DNA of 64,000 bases, from positions 212,235 through 276,234 of the forward strand of contig NZ_JAGETY010000008.1 in the NCBI RefSeq assembly GCF_017571525.1, written 5' to 3'. How positions within the stretch are numbered: position 1 is the first letter of the stretch; each line of letters opens with the position of its first letter. This document shows positions 44,602-53,954 of the stretch, piece by piece. The position numbers and the translations under genes were made by a program. The DNA comes from Hymenobacter sp. BT559. Lineage in GTDB: Bacteria > Bacteroidota > Bacteroidia > Cytophagales > Hymenobacteraceae. The notes under the pieces were generated by a model. That model was not told the origin of the DNA. It ran no database searches and saw only the letters and a list, made by a program, of their open reading frames with translations.

Positions 44602-46536
44602 TTATTTGTAGCTGCGCTGCGTGAGCTTCACATTTTCGAACACCAGCTCCTCCTTGTGCAGCACTTCGGGCTGATTGTCGGCCGTGTACTCCCAAGCCGC
44701 CACGTAGGCGTAGTGGTCGTCGTCGCGCAGGGCTTCACCCTCAGGCGTCTGGTACTCCTCGCGGAAGTGGCCACCACAGCTTTCGTTGCGGTTGAGGGCG
44801 TCGTCTACCATGAGCTCGCCCAGCTCCAGGAAATCGGCTACGCGGCCGGCTTTCTCCAGCGCCTGGTTCATTTCCTCGCCGCTGCCCACCACTTTCACGT
44901 TCTGCCAGAACTCCTTACGAATGCGCTGAATTTCGGCTTTGGCGTGCTTCAGGCCCTCAGCGTTGCGGGCCATGCCGCAATACTCCCACATGATATGGCC
45001 TAGCTCCTTGTGGAACTCGTCGGGCGTTTTATTGCCCTTGATGGCGAGCATTTGCTCCACGCGGGCTTGCACGCCCGCCTTGGCTTCGGCGAAGGCCGGA
45101 TGGTCGGTCGTTACGGGCTTAGGCGCCGTTTGGGCCAGGTAATCGCCAATGGTATAGGGGATTACGAAGTAGCCGTCGGCTAGACCCTGCATCAGGGCCG
45201 AAGCCCCCAAGCGGTTGGCGCCGTGGTCCGAGAAGTTGCACTCGCCAGCGGCATAAAGGCCCGGAATGGTGGTTTGCAGGTTGTAGTCAACCCACAGGCC
45301 GCCCATCGTGTAGTGCACCGCCGGGTAGATGCGCATGGGCATCTGGTAGGGGTTTTCGTCGGTAATCTTCTCGTACATCTCGAAGAGGTTACCATACTTC
45401 TGGCTCACCGCCTCGGCGCTGGTGCGCTTGATAACGTCGGCGAAGTCAAGGTACACGGCCAGGCCCGACGAGCCTACGCCACGGCCTTCGTCGCACATCA
45501 TCTTGGCGTTGCGCGAGGCCACATCGCGCGGCACGAGGTTACCGAAAGCCGGGTACTTGCGCTCGAGGAAGTAGTCGCGGTCATCTTCCTGGATGTCCTG
45601 CGGCTTGATTTCGCCTTTGCGCACGCGCTCGGCCATCTCTACCGTCTTGGGCACCCACACGCGGCCATCGTTGCGCAGCGACTCCGACATCAGCGTCAGC
45701 TTCGACTGGTAGTCGCCCGATACCGGAATACAGGTCGGGTGAATCTGCGTGAAGCACGGGTTGGCGAAGTAGGCACCCTTCTTGTGCGCCCGCCAGGCGG
45801 CCGTCACGTTGCAATACTTGGCATTAGTGCTCAGGTAAAACACATTACCATAGCCGCCGGTAGCCAGCACCACGGCGTGGGCCGCGTGGGTCTGGGTTTC
45901 GCCGGTGATGAGGTTGCGCGTCACGATGCCGCGGGCCTGGCCATCCACCACCACTATATCGAGCAGCTCCGAGCGGGTGTAAAGCTTCACCTTGCCGTAG
46001 GCTACCTGCCGGCTCAGGGCCGAGTAAGCCCCTAGCAGCAGCTGCTGCCCGGTTTGGCCACGGGCGTAAAACGTGCGACTCACCTGCGCACCGCCAAAGG
46101 AGCGGTTGGCCAGCAGTCCGCCATACTCGCGGGCGAAGGGCACGCCCTGTGCCACGCACTGGTCTATGATATTCACCGATACCTGGGCTAGCCGGTACAC
46201 GTTGGCTTCGCGGGCGCGGTAGTCGCCACCCTTGATGGTATCGTAGAACAGACGGAATACCGAGTCGCCGTCGTTCTGATAGTTTTTGGCTGCGTTAACG
46301 CCGCCCTGGGCCGCTATGGAGTGCGCCCGGCGCGGCGAGTCGTGGTAAGTAAAGGCTTTTACGTTGTAGCCCAGCTCGGCCAGCGAGGCGGCGGCCGAAG
46401 CACCAGCCAGGCCCGTGCCCACCACAATCACGTCATACTTCCGCTTGTTAGCAGGGTTGACGAGCTTGACGTTGAACTTATGCTTGTCCCATTTTTCGGC
46501 CAGGGGGCCTTCGGGCGCTTTGGAAGTCAGGTTCAT
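44602..46536 (-). CDS. sdhA: succinate dehydrogenase/fumarate reductase flavoprotein subunit
   Basis: A 644-residue catalytic subunit oxidising succinate to fumarate (or the reverse). The FAD-binding start is [19 protein letters not shown], and H72 in [11 protein letters not shown] is the expected site of covalent FAD. Later conserved segments are [35 protein letters not shown] and [16 protein letters not shown]. The sequence groups with B-type complexes, as does the single membrane subunit. It lies 18 bases after sdhC. Confidence 0.98.
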   Translation of the reverse strand: MNLTSKAPEGPLAEKWDKHKFNVKLVNPANKRKYDVIVVGTGLAGASAAASLAELGYNVKAFTYHDSPRRAHSIAAQGGVNAAKNYQNDGDSVFRLFYDTIKGGDYRAREANVYRLAQVSVNIIDQCVAQGVPFAREYGGLLANRSFGGAQVSRTFYARGQTGQQLLLGAYSALSRQVAYGKVKLYTRSELLDIVVVDGQARGIVTRNLITGETQTHAAHAVVLATGGYGNVFYLSTNAKYCNVTAAWRAHKKGAYFANPCFTQIHPTCIPVSGDYQSKLTLMSESLRNDGRVWVPKTVEMAERVRKGEIKPQDIQEDDRDYFLERKYPAFGNLVPRDVASRNAKMMCDEGRGVGSSGLAVYLDFADVIKRTSAEAVSQKYGNLFEMYEKITDENPYQMPMRIYPAVHYTMGGLWVDYNLQTTIPGLYAAGECNFSDHGANRLGASALMQGLADGYFVIPYTIGDYLAQTAPKPVTTDHPAFAEAKAGVQARVEQMLAIKGNKTPDEFHKELGHIMWEYCGMARNAEGLKHAKAEIQRIRKEFWQNVKVVGSGEEMNQALEKAGRVADFLELGELMVDDALNRNESCGGHFREEYQTPEGEALRDDDHYAYVAAWEYTADNQPEVLHKEELVFENVKLTQRSYK

Positions 46537-46554
46537 AAGGGGTAGAAACTGAAA

Positions 46555-47292
46555 TTAGTTGAACGCCAGCGCAAGCTGGTGCAGCACGGCAGGCGCGCTG
46601 GTAAGAAGAGCCCCGTTCTCGTTGGTGAAGAACAGGAAGTAGAGCGGCATCGAAGCGAAGCCAGCCGACACTATGACCGCGAAAGCGTAGCCAAAGTTCT
46701 TAATCAGCGGCATGTATTTGCGGTGGTTCAGGCCCAGGGTTTGAAAACCCGAGCGGAAGCCGTGCCACAGGTGGTAGCCCAGGCTAGCCTGCGCAGCCAC
46801 GTAGAGCACCACGTACCACCACTGGTGAAACGAGGTGACCACGACTTTGTACAAATCATCGTTGTGGTTGATGTCGGCATCGAGGGTGCCGAAGCGGGCA
46901 CGCCAGAAGAAATTATAGAGGTGCACAATCAAGAACACCAGAATAATAGAACCCAGAATACCCATGTTGCGCGAGGTCCACTCCGAGTTTTGCTTGGCTT
47001 GCCACTGAGCGTAGCCGTGCGAGCGGGCTCCTTTATTACGCATCGTCAGCATCAGGGCCTCATAGATGTGGAAGCCAAAGCCCAGCACCAGGCCCCACTC
47101 GATGGTGCGGATAACCGGGTTAGTGCCCATGAAGTGGGAGTACGTGTTGAACGCTACCCCGTCGTCGTGTTTGAAAAGCTGGAGGTTGCCGATGAGGTGC
47201 ACCACCAGGAACGTGCAGAGAAACAGACCCGTAAGGGACATGATAATCTTGCGCCCGATGCTGCTGGTAAAGGTTTTTGTAAACCAGTTCAT
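46555..47292 (-). CDS. sdhC: succinate dehydrogenase cytochrome b subunit
   Basis: A 245-residue membrane anchor with five hydrophobic helices and several His residues placed to bind two haems (FLVVHLIGNL, GFGFHIYEAL, FLIVHLYNFF, SLGYHLWHGF). One large anchor in place of separate SdhC and SdhD is the mark of B-type enzymes, as in Bacillus and Wolinella. It heads the operon, 37 bases after an exact -7 box. Confidence 0.95.
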   Translation of the reverse strand: MNWFTKTFTSSIGRKIIMSLTGLFLCTFLVVHLIGNLQLFKHDDGVAFNTYSHFMGTNPVIRTIEWGLVLGFGFHIYEALMLTMRNKGARSHGYAQWQAKQNSEWTSRNMGILGSIILVFLIVHLYNFFWRARFGTLDADINHNDDLYKVVVTSFHQWWYVVLYVAAQASLGYHLWHGFRSGFQTLGLNHRKYMPLIKNFGYAFAVIVSAGFASMPLYFLFFTNENGALLTSAPAVLHQLALAFN

Positions 47293-47329
47293 AGAGATTT
47301 CAGTCGAGAAAATGACCGTTTGGAACGCC

Positions 47330-47337
47330 CAAAGGTA
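47330..47337 (-). promoter_or_regulatory. promoter for sdhCAB
   Basis: The minus strand reads TACCTTTG. A TTG at 47359-47361 lies 21 bases further upstream, giving the best -33/-7 pair in the window. The rest of the divergent gap to 47577 shows no other clear signal. Confidence 0.72.
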
Positions 47338-47577
47338 GGGCCGGGGGCGGCCTCAGCCCAAGGTGCAGGTGTAACATAGGCGTTATTTAGAAAGGTTAAA
47401 CCCAGGGGCTGGCTGCGGGAGCGGCCAAGGTGAATCAATCTACCTAAAATACCGTTAGCCGATTTGCTGCGTACTTTAGGATAACTAACCACCTGCTAGA
47501 AAGGTTGGGTAGTGCAAGCCAGTAGGTGCAACGTCCAATTTTTGCGGTAGTAAGCAGTCTTTCAACACAGGTAGATT

Positions 47578-50406
47578 ATGCAGGCTCTTTTATCTTTTGG
47601 GAAGAATGGGAAGTGGGGTGCCTGGCTGCTGGCCGCACTACTGCTCGGGCTAGGCTGGCTGCGCCCACAAGCGGCGCTTGCCTCCCACATCCGGGCAGGC
47701 GACATCCAGGTGAAGGTGGATACGGCCACTGGCAACCCAAACCGGTTCTTCATTAAATTCACGCTCTACCGCGACATTACGGGGGTCGACCAGCCGAATG
47801 TGACTATCTACTTTGGGGATGGTACTCGGCAGGATGGTATTCCGAAGAATGCAAACCCTCCTCGCATTAATGGTGATACGGATGTTTTCACTTATAGCGT
47901 TGACCACACGTATCCAGGGCCTGGCAATTATCCCATCAGCTTTGTGGGTGAGAACAGAAATGCGGGCATTCTGAACATGGCGAATTCTGCTTCGCAGACA
48001 TTCTACGTTAGTACGACTATTACCATCAACCCAGCCTATGGCCGCGACAACTCTCCAATATTGCGGGCACCTGCTGTGGATAAGGCTGCTGTAGGCCAAG
48101 TGTTTTTGCACAATCCGGCAGGCTACGACGCTGATGGCGATTCGCTGGCCTATCATCTGCGCACCTGCCAGCAGGTAAACGGGGGCACTACTACTGCCAA
48201 CAATACCAACCTGCCAGTTCCCTCAGTTGTCCAAAACTACGTGTACCCTGACGACCCTAGCATTGCTCCAAATGCAGTGCAGGTGGCTTACGCCGGGGTG
48301 CCGGTCGGGGTGCCGGGGGCTAAGTCCTTTATTTCTCAAGATGTATACACCGGGCAAATAACCTGGAACGCGCCGGCTAGGGCCGGTATCTACAACATTG
48401 CCTTCACGGTGGATGAGTTTCGGCGCACGCCCTTCGGCTTCCGCAAGATTGGGACGGTCATCCGCGACATGCAGATTATCGTGACGGCTACTAATAACCT
48501 GCCGCCCACGCTCACCGTGCCGCCCGATTTGTGCGTGGTAGCGGGCACGCCGGTTATCCTCCAGGTATCGGCCATAGATGGCTCGGGGCCCAATGCCCCG
48601 GCTACCAATGTGCAGCTGTTTGCTTACAGCGGCATTCTGCCCCCGGCTACCTTCCGCCAGAATAACACGGGCACGTCCGTTACCGGCACCTTTCGCTGGA
48701 CGCCCGATTGCAGCAATGTGGCCGACCAGCCCTACATCGTAGTGTTCAAAGCCCAGGATACGCCCCCCAACACAGCTACGCCGGCCCTTGTCGATATCAA
48801 GCCGGTGCGTATCACCGTGGTAGGGCCGCCGCCCCAAAACCTGAAGGCGACGCCCTCGGGCACGCCAGGGGGCCTAGTGAGCGTATTGACCTGGGATAAG
48901 TATACCTGTCAGAATGCCAGCGAGATACTGATTTTCCGACGTGAAGGGTGCTACAGCTATACCCCCGGCCCCTGCGATACGGGTGTGCCAGCCGGCGCGG
49001 GCTACGTGCAGGTAGGCTCGGTGCCACCTACGGCTACTACCTATGCCGACAACCAAGGCTTGGTGCGGGGCAAGTCCTATAGCTACCGCATCTATGCGAA
49101 GTTTCCGCGGCCGGCGGGTGGGGCCAGTATCGTTTCAAACGAAGCCTGCCTCACTTTCAACGGCCGCTCGGCCATGCTCACCAACGTGGACGTAAACACC
49201 ACGGATGCGAGCACTGGCCAGATTACGGTGAAGTGGACCCAGCCGAAGGCTGACGCTGGCGCGTTTGTATCGCCGCGCTACGAGCTGAGCCGCAGCATCG
49301 GTAGCGGTCCGGCTACGCTGGTGGCTACTATCAACAACCTGGCCGATACCACTTATGTAGACCGGGGCCTGAACACCACGGCCAACCAGTACACCTACTC
49401 GCTCACATTCTTCAACACGGTGCCCACGAGCACCACGCCGGTGCAGGAGACGGCGCCCACGGCTACCAGCGTGCGTACCAGCCTCATCCCCGATGGCATC
49501 AACAAAACGATGACCGTGAACTGGGCCTACAATGTGCCCTGGGACAACAGCAAGCAGCCGAGCCGCATCTACCGCAAAGACCCCGGCAGCACCACCTACA
49601 ACCAGGTAGCCACCGTGACGCCGGGTGCCAGCAGCGGCACCTACGTAGACCGCAACCTGACGCCCGGCCAGGAATACTGCTATTATGTGCAGACCACTGG
49701 CCAGTATGCCAACTACAGCTTCCTGAGCAACCTGCTCAACAACAGCCAGCAAATCTGTGCTACGCTGCTAGCGGTGCCCTGCACACCGGTACTCACTTTG
49801 CAAGTCATCAATTGCGACAGCCTGGCGGCGCTGCCCTCGTACCTGCCCGTGAACCAGGTGTACCAGAACAACCTGCGCTGGACGGTGGGCAACACGCCCG
49901 CCGGTTGCCAGGCCAACGCCGTGTACTACCGCGTGTTCCGGGCCGATACTGACGGGGGTACTTACACGCTGATTGACTCGACCACGCAGCTGAGCTACGT
50001 TGACCGCAACCGGCCCCGGCCCACCTACTGCTATAAGGTGCAGGCCGTGGCCGCCTCGGGCCAGCGCAGTGGCCTCAGCAACTCGGCTTGCCAGACCGAC
50101 TGCGTGTTCTTCATCCTGCCCAACATCTTCACGCCCAACGGCGACAATGCCAACGACGTGTTCCGGCCCAAGGTGAGCAGCCCCATTACGCGTACCCACA
50201 TCCAGATTTTCAACCGCTGGGGCCGCAAGGTGTACGAGAGCGATAAGGACCCCTATATCAACTGGACGGGCGGCGGCGTAGCCGGCGAAAGCTCGACCAG
50301 CGGTCTGGCTTCGGGCGGCATCTATTACTACCTGGCCGAGGTAGAGTTTGCCGACGCCGCGCAGACCAAGCGTACCTACAAAGGCTGGGTCGAGCTAATT
50401 CGCTAG
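47578..50406 (+). CDS. gliding-motility-associated C-terminal domain protein (type IX cargo)
   Basis: A 942-residue surface or secreted protein. A signal peptide ends near residue 36 (ALAS). A PKD-like region with FGDGTRQDG and YPGPGNYPISF follows, then several Ig/fibronectin III-like modules from about residue 420 (paired-cysteine segments, YVDRGLNTTANQYTYSLTF). The last 90 residues are the type B sorting domain (LPNIFTPNGDNANDVFRP, IQIFNRWGRKVYES, GGIYYYLAEVEF, KGWVELIR). That domain directs export by type IX secretion, so SprA here is the predicted exit. The role may be adhesion. No SprF-like partner gene, which often accompanies type B cargo, lies beside it. Confidence 0.92.
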   Translation: MQALLSFGKNGKWGAWLLAALLLGLGWLRPQAALASHIRAGDIQVKVDTATGNPNRFFIKFTLYRDITGVDQPNVTIYFGDGTRQDGIPKNANPPRINGDTDVFTYSVDHTYPGPGNYPISFVGENRNAGILNMANSASQTFYVSTTITINPAYGRDNSPILRAPAVDKAAVGQVFLHNPAGYDADGDSLAYHLRTCQQVNGGTTTANNTNLPVPSVVQNYVYPDDPSIAPNAVQVAYAGVPVGVPGAKSFISQDVYTGQITWNAPARAGIYNIAFTVDEFRRTPFGFRKIGTVIRDMQIIVTATNNLPPTLTVPPDLCVVAGTPVILQVSAIDGSGPNAPATNVQLFAYSGILPPATFRQNNTGTSVTGTFRWTPDCSNVADQPYIVVFKAQDTPPNTATPALVDIKPVRITVVGPPPQNLKATPSGTPGGLVSVLTWDKYTCQNASEILIFRREGCYSYTPGPCDTGVPAGAGYVQVGSVPPTATTYADNQGLVRGKSYSYRIYAKFPRPAGGASIVSNEACLTFNGRSAMLTNVDVNTTDASTGQITVKWTQPKADAGAFVSPRYELSRSIGSGPATLVATINNLADTTYVDRGLNTTANQYTYSLTFFNTVPTSTTPVQETAPTATSVRTSLIPDGINKTMTVNWAYNVPWDNSKQPSRIYRKDPGSTTYNQVATVTPGASSGTYVDRNLTPGQEYCYYVQTTGQYANYSFLSNLLNNSQQICATLLAVPCTPVLTLQVINCDSLAALPSYLPVNQVYQNNLRWTVGNTPAGCQANAVYYRVFRADTDGGTYTLIDSTTQLSYVDRNRPRPTYCYKVQAVAASGQRSGLSNSACQTDCVFFILPNIFTPNGDNANDVFRPKVSSPITRTHIQIFNRWGRKVYESDKDPYINWTGGGVAGESSTSGLASGGIYYYLAEVEFADAAQTKRTYKGWVELIR

Positions 50407-50429
50407 GCCCTCCCTGGACCTGCTATTGA

Positions 50430-50459
50430 GAAAGCCGCCCCGACCGGGGCGGCTTTTTT
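50430..50459 (+). terminator. terminator after the type IX cargo gene
   Basis: GCCGCCCC (50434-50441) and GGGGCGGC (50446-50453) form a strong stem, followed by six T. Confidence 0.9.
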
Positions 50460-50565
50460 AGGTTTATTTTGTCGAGTTGTGCTGAACAGCCAGGCGGTCT
50501 TATTCGGTCTGCCAGTCCCGGCACTTTTCAACAATCACCAACCAAGAACTTTAAACCTACCTGCT

Positions 50566-51480
50566 TTGACACCTTCCCACCCCACCGATGCCGCTGCAGT
50601 GGCCGTAGTATTCCCGGGCCAGGGCTCCCAGTTTCCGGGCATGGCCCGCGAGCTGTTTGAGCAGAGTGAAGCCGCCCGCGCCCTGCTCACCCAGGCCAAC
50701 GACATTCTGGGCTTCAACCTCACCAAGCTCATGTTTGAGGGCACCGATGAAGACCTGCGCCGCACCGACGTGACGCAGCCGGCCGTGTTTGTGCACTCAG
50801 TAGCGCAGTTCGTAGCTCAGCCCGACTTGCAGCCCGCTATGGTGGCCGGTCATTCGCTGGGCGAATTTTCGGCCTTGGTGGCGGCTGGCGTGCTCACTTT
50901 CGCCGATGCCTTGCCGCTGGTGGCACGTCGCGCCCAGGCCATGCAGGCCGCCTGCGAAGAGCAGCCCGGCACAATGGCCGCCATTCTGGGCCTAGCCGAT
51001 GAGGCCGTGGAGCAAGGCTGCCAGCAGGTGGCCGCCGGAGGCGATGTGGTAGTAGCCGCCAATTATAACTGCCCCGGCCAGCTCGTTATTTCCGGCTCAA
51101 CGGCTGGCATCACCAAGGCGTGCGAGGTGCTGAAGGCCACTGGTGCCAAGCGCGCGCTGCCGCTGCCGGTGGGCGGCGCCTTCCACTCGCCGCTCATGCA
51201 GTCGGCGCAGGCTGCCTTAGCCGAGGCCATCGAGCGCACCACGTTCAGCCCCGCCCGCTGCCCCGTGTATCAGAACGTAGATGCTGCCCCGCACACCGAC
51301 CCCGCCGAAATCAAAGCCAATTTGCTAGCCCAGCTCACCGCTCCTGTGCGCTGGACGCAGAGTGTGCAGGCCATGTTCCGCGACGGCGCCACGCACTTCG
51401 TAGAATGCGGCCCGGGCAAGGTGCTGCAAGGCTTGGTGAACAAAATCGAGCCTACGGCTACGGCCGGCTCGGTAGCCTAG
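50566..51480 (+). CDS. fabD: malonyl-CoA:ACP transacylase FabD
   Basis: A 304-residue enzyme loading malonyl groups onto acyl carrier protein for fatty acid synthesis. It has the N-terminal FPGQGSQFPGMA, the catalytic Ser97 in AGHSLGEF, the conserved Arg/His region and GAFHSPLM, and the end motif VECGPGKVLQGL. I place the start at the TTG at 50566, which gives a normal length and no ATG is available; a GTG at 50479 would add 29 unusual residues. It converges with folK. Confidence 0.92.
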   Translation: MTPSHPTDAAAVAVVFPGQGSQFPGMARELFEQSEAARALLTQANDILGFNLTKLMFEGTDEDLRRTDVTQPAVFVHSVAQFVAQPDLQPAMVAGHSLGEFSALVAAGVLTFADALPLVARRAQAMQAACEEQPGTMAAILGLADEAVEQGCQQVAAGGDVVVAANYNCPGQLVISGSTAGITKACEVLKATGAKRALPLPVGGAFHSPLMQSAQAALAEAIERTTFSPARCPVYQNVDAAPHTDPAEIKANLLAQLTAPVRWTQSVQAMFRDGATHFVECGPGKVLQGLVNKIEPTATAGSVA

Positions 51481-51523
51481 CCCGTGTAGCTGGGCAGGAC
51501 GTGCTTTCTTAAAACAGGCGCTG

Positions 51524-52009
51524 CTATAACCTATGCACCGGCAGTAGGTCGGGGCAGGCAGCCAGCAGCTCCGAAATGGTGCGGTGCAGCTGCGGGTGCG
51601 CAAGCTGCGGTGCCAGTTCGGCTAGGGGCGTTAGGGCAAAGCGCCGGGCTGGCACCGCCGGATGCGGCACCACTAGGGTAGGGGTGGCAATTACTTCTTG
51701 GCCGAAGAGTAGAATATCCACGTCGAGGGTGCGGGCTGCCCAGCGCACAAGGCGCTCACGGCCCTGCTGCTGCTCGGCTGCCAGGCAGGCAGCTAGTAGG
51801 GTAGGAGCGTCCAGCTCGGTTTCGAGGGCGAGCACCTGGTTGAGAAACGCCGGCTGGTCCTCTAAGCCCCAAGCAGCGGTTTCGTAGAGGCCCGATGTAG
51901 CCACGAGGCGGCCCGCCGTAGCGGCCAGGTCGTGGCGCGCTTGGGCCAGGCGTGCGGCCCTGTCGCCGAGGTTACTGCCCAGCAGCAGGTAGGCTAGGGT
52001 AATGGCCAT
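51524..52009 (-). CDS. folK: hydroxymethyl-dihydropterin pyrophosphokinase FolK
   Basis: A 161-residue enzyme of folate synthesis that transfers pyrophosphate from ATP to hydroxymethyl-dihydropterin. The motifs are YLLLGSNLGDR, SGLYETAAWG, NQVLALETEL, RTLDVDILLFG (metal-binding Asp residues) and VPHPAVPARRFAL. The length matches E. coli FolK. Its ATG directly follows the TAA stop of the upstream hydrolase gene with no gap, so translation is coupled. Confidence 0.96.
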   Translation of the reverse strand: MAITLAYLLLGSNLGDRAARLAQARHDLAATAGRLVATSGLYETAAWGLEDQPAFLNQVLALETELDAPTLLAACLAAEQQQGRERLVRWAARTLDVDILLFGQEVIATPTLVVPHPAVPARRFALTPLAELAPQLAHPQLHRTISELLAACPDLLPVHRL

Positions 52010-52864
52010 TTAATGGCTGGCAAAGAAGGCGGCCGTGCGCTCGGCGATGAGCTGCGCCTGCGCGGGCAATTCGGGACCGGCCCAGGGGTGAGCCCCGCCA
52101 AACATGTGGCCCGCACCGGGCACCACGAGTACCTCAGCTTTGGGCTGGCCGGCGTGCAGCTGGTGCACGGCCGCTAGGGGCACGGTTTCGTCCTGGTCGC
52201 CGTGAATGAGCAGTACCGGCTGGCGCAGGCCCGGCATCAGGGCCGGTAGGTCGAGGCGGGCGCGGTGGGCGTAAAAGTCCTCCGCAATTTGATAGTACAT
52301 GGGTAGCTGCTGGCCGGTGCGCAGGTTGGGCACGTGCAGCACGCCGTCTCGCTGCCACTGGGCCAGCACCTCGGCGGGCCAGCGCGGGTGCAGGTCGGCC
52401 ACGGCGGCCCAGGCGGCTACTGCTGCCACGCGCGGGTCTTCGGCGGCCTTGAGCAGCACCAGGGCGCCGCCCCGGCTGTGGCCTATCAGGTAGAGCCGGC
52501 GCAGGTCGAGCGCTTCGGCGGGCAAGGGCGTGGCGCCGGGCGTGTGCAGGGCATCGAGCAGCTGGCCGAGGTCGTCGAGCTCCAGGCTAAAATTATTTTG
52601 ACCGAAGGCTTCGAGGTCTTCCAAATCGCCGGTGCCGCCCACCACTACACCGTTGTGCGAGAGATTGAGCTTGACGAATACAAAGCCCTTTTCTGCAAAA
52701 AACCGGGCTAGCAGCCCGAAGTGACCCCAATCCTTGAACCCCTTGAACCCGTGCACGAAGACGACCACCGGCTGGGGTTGGTTGGTGGGCAGCCAGGTGG
52801 CGTCGGCGGCAAAGGGGCGGCCGTGGGCGCGGCCAGTCAGCGTGAACTCGACAGTACAGAGCAT
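52010..52864 (-). CDS. alpha/beta hydrolase, dienelactone-hydrolase-like
   Basis: A 284-residue cytoplasmic alpha/beta hydrolase. The oxyanion segment is FVHGFKGFKDWGHF. The triad is S130 (GHSRGG), D225 (HGDQDETV) and H253 (GAGHMF). The substrate is unknown; esters or acyl peptides are likely. The stop codon abuts the folK start. TACCTTAG at 52869-52876, one base off the -7 consensus, lies 4 bases before the ATG and within the inverted repeat, so repeat and promoter may have been selected together. Confidence 0.9.
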   Translation of the reverse strand: MLCTVEFTLTGRAHGRPFAADATWLPTNQPQPVVVFVHGFKGFKDWGHFGLLARFFAEKGFVFVKLNLSHNGVVVGGTGDLEDLEAFGQNNFSLELDDLGQLLDALHTPGATPLPAEALDLRRLYLIGHSRGGALVLLKAAEDPRVAAVAAWAAVADLHPRWPAEVLAQWQRDGVLHVPNLRTGQQLPMYYQIAEDFYAHRARLDLPALMPGLRQPVLLIHGDQDETVPLAAVHQLHAGQPKAEVLVVPGAGHMFGGAHPWAGPELPAQAQLIAERTAAFFASH

Positions 52865-52873
52865 GTGGCTAAG

Positions 52874-52936
52874 GTAGCGCGGACTTTGTAGTTCGCGTTT
52901 GAGTGTTCGATGCGCGGACTACAAAGTCCGCGCTAC
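52874..52936. repeat. inverted repeat between divergent hydrolase and prenyl synthase genes
   Basis: Perfect 19-base arms (52874-52892 and 52918-52936) around a 25-base loop, in the 93-base gap between divergent starts. One arm overlaps the hydrolase -7 element; the other ends 7 bases before the probable prenyl synthase box. Confidence 0.85.
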
Positions 52937-52957
52937 TGGCCGTATCATTGCGCCCGC

Positions 52958-53947
52958 ATGGCAAATCCGCTCGACCAAATTCAGGCGCCGATTGCGGCCG
53001 AGATGGCCGAGTTTGAAGTGAAATTTCGGCAGTCGATGCAAACGCGGGTGCTGCTGCTCGACAAGATTATGGGCTACATCGTGCGCCGCAAAGGCAAGCA
53101 GGTGCGCCCCATGTTCGTGTTCTTGACGGCCCGCGCTAGCAGCGCCGACCCTAGCGGGCCGCTGCCCGAGGCGGTGTTTCGGGGCGCGGCGCTCATCGAG
53201 CTGCTGCACACGGCCACCCTCGTGCACGACGACGTGGTAGACGAGAGCAACTACCGTCGTGGCTTCTTTTCCATTAATGCACTGTGGAAGAACAAGATAG
53301 CGGTGCTGGTGGGCGATTACCTGCTCAGCCGGGGCCTTCTGCTTTCGCTCGAAAACGACGATTTCGACCTGCTCAAAATTGTGAGCAACGCGGTGAAAGA
53401 GTTAAGCGAGGGCGAGCTGCTGCAAATTGAGAAAGCCCGCCGCCTCGACATTACGGAGGACGTGTACTTCGACATTATTCGGCAGAAAACGGCCTCACTC
53501 ATTGCCTCGTGCACGGCCGTGGGCGCGGCATCGGCCGGGGCCGATAAAGCCACCATCGAAAAAGCCCGGCTTTTTGGCGAGAAAGTCGGCATGGCGTTCC
53601 AGATAAAAGATGACTTATTTGACTACGGCACGGCCGAAATTGGCAAGCCCGTAGGCATCGACATCAAGGAAAAAAAGATGACGCTGCCGCTCATCTACGC
53701 CTTGCAGCAGGCCAGCTGGCTCGATAAGCGCCGCGTTATCTACAACGTGAAAAACAACGCCGGCCACCGCGACCGCGTGCAGCAAGTCATCGACTTCGTG
53801 AAGCAGTCGGGCGGCCTCGACTATGCTATTCGCACCATGAAGCGCTACCGCGACGAGGCCTTGGCCATTCTGCACACCTTCCCGGCTTCCGAAGCGCGTA
53901 CTTCGCTAGAAGCACTGATTAACTACACCATAGAGCGGGAGAAATAG
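52958..53947 (+). CDS. long-chain polyprenyl diphosphate synthase
   Basis: A 329-residue trans-prenyl synthase that extends allylic diphosphates, probably for the menaquinone side chain. It has the first Asp-rich motif HDDVVDE (90-96) and the second KDDLFDY near 218, plus GGKQVRP-like GKQVRPM. The residues just before the first motif (LLHTAT) are small or medium, which usually means a long product. TATCATTG at 52943-52950 may be its -7 box, 7 bases before the ATG. The start at 52958 (MANPLDQI) is normal for the family; the longer frame crosses the inverted repeat. Confidence 0.93.
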   Translation: MANPLDQIQAPIAAEMAEFEVKFRQSMQTRVLLLDKIMGYIVRRKGKQVRPMFVFLTARASSADPSGPLPEAVFRGAALIELLHTATLVHDDVVDESNYRRGFFSINALWKNKIAVLVGDYLLSRGLLLSLENDDFDLLKIVSNAVKELSEGELLQIEKARRLDITEDVYFDIIRQKTASLIASCTAVGAASAGADKATIEKARLFGEKVGMAFQIKDDLFDYGTAEIGKPVGIDIKEKKMTLPLIYALQQASWLDKRRVIYNVKNNAGHRDRVQQVIDFVKQSGGLDYAIRTMKRYRDEALAILHTFPASEARTSLEALINYTIEREK

Positions 53948-53954
53948 CGCGCTG

